DNA of 64,000 nt, taken from Nocardiopsis sp. FR4. Its GTDB lineage: Bacteria > Actinomycetota > Actinomycetes > Streptosporangiales > Streptosporangiaceae. The DNA lies in NCBI RefSeq assembly GCF_009830945.1, contig NZ_ML776454.1:464674-528673 (forward strand), in the 5' to 3' direction. Under the pieces are notes generated by a model. The model was not told the DNA's origin, ran no database searches, and saw only the letters and a program-made list of their open reading frames with translations. Below, piece by piece: positions 41,275 through 49,056 of this stretch. The first letter of the stretch is position 1, and each line of letters opens with the position of its first letter. A program made the position numbers and the translations under genes.

Positions 41275-42549
41275 CTAACGGCCGGACCGGAGCTCCTGGA
41301 CCACCTCCGCGAAGCGGTCCAGGCCCCAGTTGAGGTCCTCCTCGCTGATCACGAGCGGCGGCGACATCCGGATCGTCGACCCCTGGGTGTCCTTGACCAG
41401 CACACCGTGCTCGGCCAGCCGCGCGCACAGCTCCTTACCCGAGGCCAGGGACGGGTCGACGTCGATGCCCGCCCACAGGCCGATGCTGCGGGCGGACACC
41501 ACCCCGGCGCCGACGAACTCCTTCAGGCGGCGCCGGAGCACCTCGCCCAGTCGGCGCGCGTCCTCCAGGTAGGGCCCCTCGGTGAGCATCCGCACGACGG
41601 TGCGCCCCACCGCCCCCGCCAGCGGGTTCCCGCCGAAGGTGCTGCCGTGCTGGCCCGGCTGGATCACGCCGAGCACGTCCTCGTCGGCGACCATCGCCGA
41701 CACCGGCAGGATGCCGCCGCCCAGGGCCTTGCCGAACAGGTAGGCGTCGGGGACCACCCCGCTGTGCTCGCAGGCCCGGACGGTGCCGGTACGGCCCAGG
41801 CCGGACTGCACCTCGTCGGCGATGAACAGCACGCGGTGGCGGTCGCAGGCCTCCCGCACCCGGGGCAGGTAGTCCGGCGGCGGCACGATCACGCCCGCCT
41901 CGCCCTGCACCGGTTCGATGAGCACGGCCGCGGTGGTGTCGTCGATCGCCTCCTCGAGAGCGGCGGCGTCGCCGTAGGGCACCGACCGGAACCCCGGGGT
42001 GTAGGGGCCGAAGCCGGTCCTGGCCTCGGGATCGGAGGAGAAGGAGACGATGGTGGTGGTGCGGCCGTGGAAGTTGGCGCCCGCCACGACGATGGTCGCC
42101 TGGTTCTCCGGAACGCCCTTGACCCCGTAGGCCCACTTGCGGGCCACCTTGATACCGGTCTCCACGGCCTCGGCGCCGGTGTTCATCGGCAGGACCTTCT
42201 CCTTGCCGACCATGTCGGCCAGGGCGCTGACCCAGGGGCCGAACTGGTCGTTGTAGAAGGCCCGGCTGGTGAGCGTGACCCGGTCCAGCTGCCGGTGCGC
42301 CGCCGCCAGCAGCTCGGGGTTGTGGTGGCCGAAGTTCATGGCCGAGTACCCGGCCAGGCAGTCCAGGTACCTCCTGCCCTCGACGTCGGTCACCCAGGCA
42401 CCGCGGCCCTCGGCGATCACGACGGGAAGGGGGGAGTAGTTGTGCGCCGACCGCGCCTGTGCGAGTGCGATGTGGTCCGCGCTGGAGAGTTCCTCCCCGC
42501 CGGGGTGTCCGGCCGGGTCCCGCTGTCCCAGGTTCTGGGTGTTGCTCAT
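41275..42549 (-). CDS. rocD: Ornithine aminotransferase
   Basis: This 424-residue class III aminotransferase converts ornithine and 2-oxoglutarate to glutamate semialdehyde and glutamate. The marks are SAHNYSPLPVVIAEGRGAWV, LDCLAGYSAMNFGHHNPELL, PMNTGAEAVETGIKVARKW, FHGRTTTIVSFS, FIADEVQSGLGRTG and Lys in YLFGKALGGGILPVSA. These match ornithine rather than acetylornithine enzymes, though the boundary is not absolute. GGAG lies 7 nt before ATG 42549. It is divergent from the acyl-CoA synthetase gene, with a CRP-like site between. Confidence 0.92.
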   Translation of the reverse strand: MSNTQNLGQRDPAGHPGGEELSSADHIALAQARSAHNYSPLPVVIAEGRGAWVTDVEGRRYLDCLAGYSAMNFGHHNPELLAAAHRQLDRVTLTSRAFYNDQFGPWVSALADMVGKEKVLPMNTGAEAVETGIKVARKWAYGVKGVPENQATIVVAGANFHGRTTTIVSFSSDPEARTGFGPYTPGFRSVPYGDAAALEEAIDDTTAAVLIEPVQGEAGVIVPPPDYLPRVREACDRHRVLFIADEVQSGLGRTGTVRACEHSGVVPDAYLFGKALGGGILPVSAMVADEDVLGVIQPGQHGSTFGGNPLAGAVGRTVVRMLTEGPYLEDARRLGEVLRRRLKEFVGAGVVSARSIGLWAGIDVDPSLASGKELCARLAEHGVLVKDTQGSTIRMSPPLVISEEDLNWGLDRFAEVVQELRSGR

Positions 42550-42673
42550 CTAGCCGCTCCGATCGCCATTGACCGATGTCAGACAAGGTGATACCCACCG
42601 ACGGGCGCGGTAGCGCCCCTGTCGGCGAGAGGTCCCCACGAGTTGAGCAGATGATCCGGTCAACCCACAAGGG

Positions 42674-42687
42674 GTGATGCGTATCAC
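42674..42687. promoter_or_regulatory. CRP-like operator GTGA-N6-TCAC
   Basis: GTGATGCGTATCAC is symmetrical except at its centre and has the same GTGAT-N4-ATCAC architecture as the site at 1733-1748. It lies 125 bp upstream of rocD and 225 bp before the acyl-CoA synthetase gene, so it could regulate either. A CRP or GntR-family regulator is the natural candidate. Confidence 0.45.
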
Positions 42688-42911
42688 TCCCGCCGGGGGA
42701 GGCCCGAAACCTCGGGCGCACGTCCCGCGCACACCCCCTGAGCGGGCCTGGAGCACCGGGCGTGACCTGGGATAACTCCCCTGGTGACGCGGTCCACAAC
42801 CCCGGCCGCGATCTGGCGCCCGCCCGGCGGGTACCGTCGCACCAACAGCCACTCCGCCGCCGCGAGCCGATGCCGTGGACGGCCCCGCCGATCGTGTCAG
42901 GGAGGTCAGGC

Positions 42912-44594
42912 GTGCCCACCACCGCGTCCCAGGACGCCCCCTTCTCCCTCTCCCGGCTGTTCGCCGCGGTCGCCGACGCCGTACCCGAGCGGACCGCGCT
43001 GGCCGCGGGCCCCCGGCGGCTGACCTACCGGGCGCTGCTGGAGCGCTCCCTGCGCCTGGCCCGGCACCTGGTGGAGGCGGGCGTGCGCCCGGGCGAGCAC
43101 GTCGCGGTGCTGGCGTTCAACCGCGCCGAGTGGATGGAGTCCTTCCTCGGGATCCTGCGCGCGGGAGCGGTCCCGGTCAACGTCAACTACCGCTACGTGG
43201 CCGGGGAGCTGCGCCACGTCCTGGCCGACGCCCACGCCGTGGCGCTCGTCGCGGAGGACTCCCTGGCCGCGACGGTCACCGCGGTCCGCCCCGACCTGCC
43301 CCGGCTCCGACACGTGCTGCTCGTCGGCGACGGCTCCGAGCGCCGGGCCGAGGGGACCGACTACGAGCGGGCCCTGGCCTCGGCCTCCGGGGGGACGCCG
43401 CTGCCCTCCACCAGCGGAGACGACCACTACCTGCTCTACACCGGCGGGACCACGGGCTACCCCAAGGGCGTGCTGTGGCGGCAGGCGGACATCTTCCGCG
43501 CCGCCCTGGAGCGCCGGGCGCCGGGCGCTCCCCGGGCCCGGACCCCGGAGGAGGTGGCCGAACGCGCCGCGCGCTGCTTCCCGCAGCGCATGCTCGTGCT
43601 GGGGCCGCTGATGCACGCGGCCGGGCAGTGGAACGCGCTGAGCATGCTGCTGTGCGGCAAGCGCGTGGTGCTGTCCACCGACCGCAGCTTCCACCCGGAC
43701 CGGGTCCTGGAGACCGCGCACCGCGAGGGCGTCCACGTGGTCCAGCTGGTCGGGGACGCCATGGCCCGCCCGCTGGCCCGGCACCTGCTCACCGAACCCG
43801 GGATGTGCCCCGACCTGGCCTCGGTCCGCTCCGGCGGCACCCCGCTCACCCCGGCGGTGCGCGCCCTGTGGCGGGCTTGGCGCGCGGACGTGGCCCTGGC
43901 CGACGCCTACGGGGGCTCGGAGACCGGCGTGTGCGGTTCGGCCACCGGCCCGGAGCGGGAGGAGGGCCCCGCCGGGGAGAGGACCCTGTCGGGCTCCCCC
44001 GACCACCGCAGCTTCACCATGGGCGGCAGCATCGCCGTCCTGGACGACTCCCTGCGCCCGCTGCCCCCGGGCTCGACCGAGGTCGGGCGCATCGCCCGCA
44101 CCGGGCGGATCCCGCTGGGCTACTACAACGACCCCGTCGCCACCGCCCGCACCTTCCCCACCGACGCCGAGGGGCGCCGCTGGGCGCTGTCGGGTGACTT
44201 CGGGACCCGGGCCGCCGACGGTTCTATCGTGCTGCTGGGCCGGGGCAGCGTGGTCATCAACACCGCCGGGGAGAAGGTCTACCCCGAAGAGGTGGAGGCA
44301 GCGATCAAGGCGCACCCCGCGGTGGAGGACGCCATCGTGGTGCCCGCCCCCGACGAGCGGCTCGGCCAGCGGGTGACCGCGCTGGTCTCGCTGGCCCCCG
44401 GCGCCCGCCTGGCGGAGCCGGAGCTGCGCGCGCACTGCCGGGTGCGGCTGGCCGGGTTCAAGGTGCCGCGGTCCGTGCACTTCGTGGACCGGGTACGGCG
44501 TACGGCGGTGGGCAAGCAGGACTACCGCTGGGCGGCCTCGGTGGCGCAGGACGCCCCGGCAGCGGCCGACCGGTCGGGCAGCCTCACGCGCTGA
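42912..44594 (+). CDS. Acyl-CoA synthetase (AMP-forming, FadD-like)
   Basis: This 560-residue adenylate-forming enzyme activates a carboxylic acid to its CoA thioester. Motifs are the ATP loop LLYTGGTTGYPKGVLWRQ, the A5-type DAYGGSETGVCGSA, the A7 aspartate in ALSGDFGTRAADGS, the hinge/A8 LLGRGSVVINTAGEKVYPEE and the catalytic Lys in RTAVGKQDYRWA. It resembles the actinobacterial FadD-like branch acting on fatty or steroid-derived acids. The start is GTG 42912 with GGAGG upstream; the upstream open frame from 42762 lacks family sequence. The substrate is unknown. It is divergent from rocD. Confidence 0.9.
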   Translation: MPTTASQDAPFSLSRLFAAVADAVPERTALAAGPRRLTYRALLERSLRLARHLVEAGVRPGEHVAVLAFNRAEWMESFLGILRAGAVPVNVNYRYVAGELRHVLADAHAVALVAEDSLAATVTAVRPDLPRLRHVLLVGDGSERRAEGTDYERALASASGGTPLPSTSGDDHYLLYTGGTTGYPKGVLWRQADIFRAALERRAPGAPRARTPEEVAERAARCFPQRMLVLGPLMHAAGQWNALSMLLCGKRVVLSTDRSFHPDRVLETAHREGVHVVQLVGDAMARPLARHLLTEPGMCPDLASVRSGGTPLTPAVRALWRAWRADVALADAYGGSETGVCGSATGPEREEGPAGERTLSGSPDHRSFTMGGSIAVLDDSLRPLPPGSTEVGRIARTGRIPLGYYNDPVATARTFPTDAEGRRWALSGDFGTRAADGSIVLLGRGSVVINTAGEKVYPEEVEAAIKAHPAVEDAIVVPAPDERLGQRVTALVSLAPGARLAEPELRAHCRVRLAGFKVPRSVHFVDRVRRTAVGKQDYRWAASVAQDAPAAADRSGSLTR

Positions 44595-44731
44595 GGCGCC
44601 GCGCCCCCGCGGTGTCCCGCACCCCGACGGTAGGGAAACCCTCATTTCGGGCCCAGGGCCAATGCGGTCTTACCCAGCCGAAACACGGTTTTTCCGCTTT
44701 CCGGTCAGCGTTCGGCCGCTCCGCCCGCCGC

Positions 44732-44737
44732 TAGACT
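44732..44737 (+). promoter_or_regulatory. -10 element (TAGACT) for the popT-like gene
   Basis: TAGACT with a weak GTTCGG -35 (44710-44715) 16 bp upstream predicts a start near 44744, leaving a leader of about 220 nt before ATG 44967. That is long for this window, where many genes are leaderless. Confidence 0.4.
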
Positions 44738-44748
44738 GGCGACGCCTG

Positions 44749-44948
44749 GTTCGGACCGCACGGCCTCCTGTCCCCCGCCCCGGTCCGAACGGCCCGCCCC
44801 GGCCCCCGCCGGAGGATCCCGCGCCTTCCCCCTGACGCCTGACGGAGCGCGCGGACAGCCCTGACCCATCCCGCCCCCCGCGTACCCGGTACGCGTGCGG
44901 TGGCACCACTAGGACGGAGGACGGCGCACTCTTCGGGTCCCTCCCGAA
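44749..44948 (+). promoter_or_regulatory. Structured leader of the popT-like gene
   Basis: A 10-bp perfect stem (GTTCGGACCG, 44749-44758, with 44781-44790) lies just after the predicted transcription start, and a second stem (TTCGGG-TCCCT-CCCGAA, 44932-44948) lies 18 nt before the start codon. A Shine-Dalgarno-like stretch (AGGACGGAGGACGG) is at 44911-44924, upstream of the second stem and too far from ATG 44967 in linear distance. The remaining intergenic DNA 44595-44731 holds no gene. Confidence 0.4.
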
Positions 44949-44966
44949 CAGCGCCCAAGAACCCAG

Positions 44967-45896
44967 ATGCCCAACACAGTCGGCAGCTACATCTTCAACG
45001 CGGTGCGCGGCGGCGCCGTGGGCGCATCCGAGGCCCTGCCCGGCATCAGCGGCGGCACGGTCGCCCTGATCACGGGCCTCTACGACAAGCTCATCGGCGG
45101 CGCGGGCCACATGGTCAGCGGTATCAAGCGCTGGGTCACCGACGTCCCGCGCGGACGCGGGGACGCCCGGGCGCGGGAGCAGTTCCGCCAGGTGGACTGG
45201 AGCGTGCTGATCCCCGCGCTGGTCGGCATGGTGGTCTTCCTGGGCATGGCCGCCGTCGTCCTCGCCCCACTGGTCGAGACCTACACCCAGTACGCGTACG
45301 CGCTGTTCTTCGGGCTGGTCCTGGCCTGCCTGTGGATCCCCTACACCGGCGCGGGCCAGCGGTGGCGAGCGTCGCACTACCTCGTCGCGCTGGGCTTCGC
45401 GGCGGGCGCTTTCTTCCTCACCGGCCTTCCCGGGGCCAACCTGCCCGACCACCCGGCCCTGGTCTTCCTCGCCGCCTCCGTGGCCATCTGCGCCCTGGTG
45501 CTGCCCGGCCTGTCCGGCTCCTTCATCCTCCTCACCCTGGGCCTGTACGAGCCCACGATCAACGCGGTCAGCGACATGGACGTCGCCTACCTGGCGGTGT
45601 TCGCCCTGGGCGCGCTCACGGGCCTGTCGTTGTTCGTGAAGCTCCTGCAGTACCTGCTGGAGAACTTCCACCACATGACCCTGGTCGTGCTCACCGGCCT
45701 GATGGCCGGGTCGCTGCGCGCCCTGTGGCCCTGGCAGGACGAGGAGCGCAGCATCCTGACCCCCACCGACGTCCCGGTGACCGTGGCGCTCATGGTGGTC
45801 GGCTTCGCCATCGTGGCGGCGGCCATCGTGTGGGAGCGGCGCAAGCGCGTCCAGATGGAGGAGGCCGAGCACCACCAGGTGGCGGCCCGCCTCTAG
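44967..45896 (+). CDS. DUF368/PopT-family undecaprenyl-phosphate translocase
   Basis: This 309-residue polytopic membrane protein belongs to DUF368, shown in other bacteria to recycle the C55-P lipid carrier across the membrane. It begins with GGAVGASEALPGISGGTVAL, the family motif with Pro-Gly-Ser-Gly, and repeats a related motif in the middle, LVLPGLSGSFILLTLGLY, consistent with an inverted-repeat transporter. About eight helices are visible. ATG 44967 has no ribosome-binding site at normal spacing and an in-frame stop lies at 44910, so there is no better upstream start. Its long leader and missing ribosome-binding site suggest special translational control. A hairpin and the TPP riboswitch follow. 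Confidence 0.88.
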   Translation: MPNTVGSYIFNAVRGGAVGASEALPGISGGTVALITGLYDKLIGGAGHMVSGIKRWVTDVPRGRGDARAREQFRQVDWSVLIPALVGMVVFLGMAAVVLAPLVETYTQYAYALFFGLVLACLWIPYTGAGQRWRASHYLVALGFAAGAFFLTGLPGANLPDHPALVFLAASVAICALVLPGLSGSFILLTLGLYEPTINAVSDMDVAYLAVFALGALTGLSLFVKLLQYLLENFHHMTLVVLTGLMAGSLRALWPWQDEERSILTPTDVPVTVALMVVGFAIVAAAIVWERRKRVQMEEAEHHQVAARL

Positions 45897-45944
45897 GAGC
45901 GGTCCGGCCGTTCGGTAGCCTCACCAGAACACACACGCATACGG

Positions 45945-45970
45945 GTCGGGACCGCCTCGGCGGTCCCGAC
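45945..45970 (+). terminator. 12-bp hairpin directly before the TPP riboswitch
   Basis: GTCGGGACCGCC at 45945-45956 pairs perfectly with 45959-45970 around TC. It lies 48 bp after the popT-like stop codon and ends exactly where the riboswitch P1 begins. It may end the upstream transcript or stack on the aptamer. Confidence 0.5.
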
Positions 45971-46051
45971 GGCGCGGGGTGCCGGGACGCCGTTCCCGGC
46001 TGAGAGCACACCCGTCGAACCTGCCCTAGTTAGCACTAGCGAAGGAACGCC
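45971..46051 (+). ncRNA. TPP (thiamine pyrophosphate) riboswitch controlling thiD
   Basis: All conserved THI-box parts are present in order: GGGGTGCC (45976-45983), GGCTGAGA (45998-46005), AACCTG (46018-46023) and the 3' segment TTAGCACTAGCGAAGGA (46030-46046). The closing stem GGCG/CGCC (45971-45974 with 46048-46051) ends one nucleotide before the thiD start codon, and the ribosome-binding site GAAGGA (46041-46046) is inside the conserved core. TPP binding should therefore block ribosome access directly, without a separate expression platform. Confidence 0.93.
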
Positions 46052-46052
46052 C

Positions 46053-46856
46053 ATGAGCGCGTACAACGTCGTGTCCATCGCCGGGAGCGACCCCAGCGGA
46101 GGCGCGGGCATCCAGGCCGACCTCAAGGCCTTCTCGGCGCACGGGACCTTCGGCATGACCGTGGTCACCGCGCTGACCGCACAGTCCACCCGGGGCGTCA
46201 CCGGGGTCCACCCGGTCCCCGCGGAGTTCGTCGCCCACCAGATGGACACCCTGTTCGCGGACGCCACCGTGTACGCGGTCAAGGTGGGCATGCTGGGGAC
46301 CTCGGAGGTCACCGAGGCGGTGGCCGAGGCGATCGACCGCCACCGCCTCCCGAACGTGGTGGTGGACCCGGTGATGGTGGCCAAGAGCGGCGACCGCCTG
46401 CTGGAGTCCTCCGCCGTGGCGGCGCTGCGCACCGCGCTGCTGCCCCGTGCCGACCTGGTCACGCCCAACCTGCCCGAGGCCGCCGACCTGCTGGAGGAGC
46501 CCGAGGCCACCGACCTGGCGGGGATGCGCGACCAGGCCGTGCGACTGCTGGAACTGGGGCCGCGCCGGGTCCTGCTCAAGGGCGGCCACCTGGACGGCGG
46601 GGAGAGCGTGGACGTGCTGGTGTCGCGGGACGCCGACCCGGTCGAGTTCCGCGCCCCGCGGGTGCCCACCCGCAACACCCACGGCACCGGATGCACCCTG
46701 TCCTCCTCGATCGCGGCCCTGCTGCCGCGGCACGCGGACGCGGCCGCGGCCGTGCGGGAGGCCAAGGAGTACCTGACCGAGGCCATCCGGCGCGCCGACG
46801 AGATCGACGCGGGCGGCGGTCAGGGCCCGGTGCACCACTTCCACGCCTGGTGGTGA
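46053..46856 (+). CDS. thiD: Hydroxymethylpyrimidine/phosphomethylpyrimidine kinase
   Basis: This 267-residue ribokinase-family enzyme phosphorylates HMP and HMP-P in thiamine synthesis. It starts NVVSIAGSDPSGGAGIQADL, has the substrate segment TALTAQSTRGV, VDPVMVAKSGDRLL, the domain TPNLPEAADLL and the anion-hole/catalytic motif NTHGTGCTLSSSIAA with catalytic Asp-equivalent position in GTGC. The TPP riboswitch upstream confirms its pathway. ATG 46053 is directly next to the aptamer. No other thi gene follows; a strong terminator lies downstream. Confidence 0.96.
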   Translation: MSAYNVVSIAGSDPSGGAGIQADLKAFSAHGTFGMTVVTALTAQSTRGVTGVHPVPAEFVAHQMDTLFADATVYAVKVGMLGTSEVTEAVAEAIDRHRLPNVVVDPVMVAKSGDRLLESSAVAALRTALLPRADLVTPNLPEAADLLEEPEATDLAGMRDQAVRLLELGPRRVLLKGGHLDGGESVDVLVSRDADPVEFRAPRVPTRNTHGTGCTLSSSIAALLPRHADAAAAVREAKEYLTEAIRRADEIDAGGGQGPVHHFHAWW

Positions 46857-46911
46857 CCCCGCCGCCCGAACCGGGCCGAAGCGGAGCGTAAGGCCCAAGG
46901 CGGGCACAGCA

Positions 46912-46942
46912 GAGGGGGACCGGCTCCGCGCCGGTCCCCCTC
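46912..46942. terminator. Bidirectional terminator between thiD and the symporter gene, 13-bp stem
   Basis: GAGGGGGACCGGC at 46912-46924 pairs perfectly with 46930-46942 around a 5-nt loop. The two flanking genes converge on it. Confidence 0.75.
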
Positions 46943-46963
46943 GTCGTCCGCCCCGGGGGCGTA

Positions 46964-48382
46964 CTACTTGCTGACGTCCTTCATGACCTTGTCAGGGTCG
47001 CGCCAGTCCGGGTGGTCGAAGAACTTGCGCGTCTCGGCCGCGATGACCGGGGACAGCAGCAGGAGCCCGATGAGGTTGGGCAGCGCCATCAGGCCGTTGG
47101 CGATGTCGCTGAACAGCCACACCGAGTCCAGGGCGGCCACAGAGCCGACGAAGATGACCACGATGAACACCAGGCGGTAGGGCGTGACCCAGGTGCGCCC
47201 GCCCAGGAACTCCACGCACCGCTCGCCGTAGTAGGCCCAGCCCAGCAGCGTGGTGAAGGCGAACACCGCGACCGCGATGGCCACGATGTAGGCGCCCGCA
47301 GGGGCCAGCCCCGGGCTGATCGAGCCCAGGCCCTCGGTGAGCGCCTGGCTGGTCAGCAGGGAGCCGTCCTCGGCGTCCTCGGTCCGCCAGACACCGGTGG
47401 TGATGATGACCATGCAGGTCATGGTGACCACGATGATGGTGTCGATGAAGGTCTGGGTCATGGAGACCATGGCCTGGCGGACCGGCTGGGTGGTCTTGGC
47501 CGCGGCGGCGGCGATGCCGCCGGTGCCCAGGCCCGACTCGTTGGAGAAGATGCCGCGGGCGAAGCCCATCTGGATGGCGATCATGACCGTGGAACCGGCG
47601 AAGCCGCCGACCGCGGAGGTACCGGTGAAGGCGTCGGTCAGCACGAGCTGGAACGCGGGCAGGATGGCGGCCCAGTTGGCGGCCAGGACCACCAGGCAGA
47701 TGGTGACGTAGCAGATGATCATGATCGGCACCAGGCCCGAGGCGACGCGGCCGATGCTCTTGATCCCGCCCAGGATGACGGCGCCCGCGAGCAGCATCAG
47801 CACCAGGCCGACCATCCACGGCTCCAGCGGGGTGACGCTGGTGATCTGCTGGGAGACGGTGTTGGCCTGGGTGCCGTTGCCGATGCCGAAGGCGGCGACG
47901 GCGCCGAAGATCGCGAAGGAGACGCCCAGGGTGGTGCCCAGGCCGCCGCGGATCCCGTACTTGAGGTAGTACATCGGGCCGCCGCTCTGCTCGCCCTTGG
48001 CGTCGGTGCGGCGGAACTTCACGCCCAGGAGGGCCTCGCTGTACTTGGTGGCCATGCCGATGAGGCCGACCACCCACATCCAGAAGAGCGCGCCGGGCCC
48101 GCCCACGCCGATGGCGAGGGCCGCGCCGGCGATGTTGCCGACACCGACGGTGGCGGCCAGTGCCGTACTCAGGGCCTGGTAGTGGGAGATGTCACCCTCG
48201 ACGGAGGCGTCCTCCTTGCGGCGGACGAGTGCGAGCCACAGCGCGTGCGGCAGGCGGAGCAGCTGGATGAGGCGGAGTCGGACCGTGAGGAACACGCCGA
48301 CGACGAACAACAGCGGGATGAGGACGAAGGGTCCCCAGATGATGCCGTTGACGAGGTCCGCCATCTCGAGGAGTTGGTCCAC
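46964..48382 (-). CDS. Sodium:alanine/glycine symporter (AGCS family)
   Basis: This 472-residue membrane protein takes up alanine or glycine with sodium. The AGCS hallmark is clear: ALSTALAATVGVGNIAGAAL then GGPGALFWMWVVGLIGMATK, plus GGPMYYLKYGI, MGFARGIFSNESGLGTGGIA and a C-terminal ETRKFF tail. About eleven helices are visible. The start is GTG 48382 with GGGAG upstream; an in-frame extension to 48472 is not supported by family length. It is convergent with thiD and divergent in location from ald (26 kb away), so a link with alanine metabolism is only by substrate. Confidence 0.92.
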   Translation of the reverse strand: MDQLLEMADLVNGIIWGPFVLIPLLFVVGVFLTVRLRLIQLLRLPHALWLALVRRKEDASVEGDISHYQALSTALAATVGVGNIAGAALAIGVGGPGALFWMWVVGLIGMATKYSEALLGVKFRRTDAKGEQSGGPMYYLKYGIRGGLGTTLGVSFAIFGAVAAFGIGNGTQANTVSQQITSVTPLEPWMVGLVLMLLAGAVILGGIKSIGRVASGLVPIMIICYVTICLVVLAANWAAILPAFQLVLTDAFTGTSAVGGFAGSTVMIAIQMGFARGIFSNESGLGTGGIAAAAAKTTQPVRQAMVSMTQTFIDTIIVVTMTCMVIITTGVWRTEDAEDGSLLTSQALTEGLGSISPGLAPAGAYIVAIAVAVFAFTTLLGWAYYGERCVEFLGGRTWVTPYRLVFIVVIFVGSVAALDSVWLFSDIANGLMALPNLIGLLLLSPVIAAETRKFFDHPDWRDPDKVMKDVSK

Positions 48383-48591
48383 AGGGGATCTCCCTATTGG
48401 TGAGTGGGTGGGGGCGGGGCCGCCGGTACTGCGCGGTGCGGGCATCCGGCGCCCACGCGGTCGCGTCGGCACGGGTCAGGGCCTCGCGATACCGGCAAAG
48501 AATCGCACCGACGCATAACAGACGAATCACACCCGGTCCACATGCCGGTTTCTTCGGCGAACCGGGGGGTTCTCTTGGTGAACGCGGCGTT

Positions 48592-48843
48592 TCAGGCGTC
48601 GCTCTCGTCGCTCTGCGCCACGGCGAGCCTGCTCAGCGCGGCCGCCGCCGCGTCGGGGTCCGCGCCCTGTCCCACCGCCACGCCCAGGAGGTAGGTGGTC
48701 AGCGGAGCCGCGGGTCGGGCCACGGAGTGGGCGGCGTCGCGGGCCAGGTCCAGGACCCGGTCGACGTCCTCCTTCCGGAGGGGTTCGGTACCGGTCAGGT
48801 CCAGTTCTCTGCGGACCAGTTCCGCCCATTCCGTGAGGGTCAC
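48592..48843 (-). CDS. Small DUF6457-like protein
   Basis: This 83-residue acidic protein resembles DUF6457 proteins common in actinobacteria, often near molybdopterin or formate dehydrogenase genes: TLTEWAELVRRELDL, VDRVLDLARDAAHSVARPAA and TTYLLGVAVGQGADP. It is all-helical with no catalytic motif visible. The start is GTG 48843 with AAGGAG 9 nt upstream; the longer frame to 48894 lacks a ribosome-binding site. A TATATT stretch (about 48862) could be a -10 box. It shares direction with the symporter gene, 209 bp away. Function unknown; the name is from memory of the pattern. Confidence 0.65.
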   Translation of the reverse strand: MTLTEWAELVRRELDLTGTEPLRKEDVDRVLDLARDAAHSVARPAAPLTTYLLGVAVGQGADPDAAAAALSRLAVAQSDESDA

Positions 48844-49056
48844 CGCATGACTCCTTGGAGCAATATAACGATTACGTGAGGCGATCATAGCCACCGAAGG
48901 TCACCCGGTGGACACGCGGCCGAACGGACTACGTCACCGCCCGATCGGCCAGCCCATACCTGGTCTTCCGGTGCGGTTCCCCCGCACCCAAACCGAGGTT
49001 CATCCCGCGAGCCTAACGTCGGAGTCAGCCATCCCCCGGCGTTGGGAGCCACCCGC

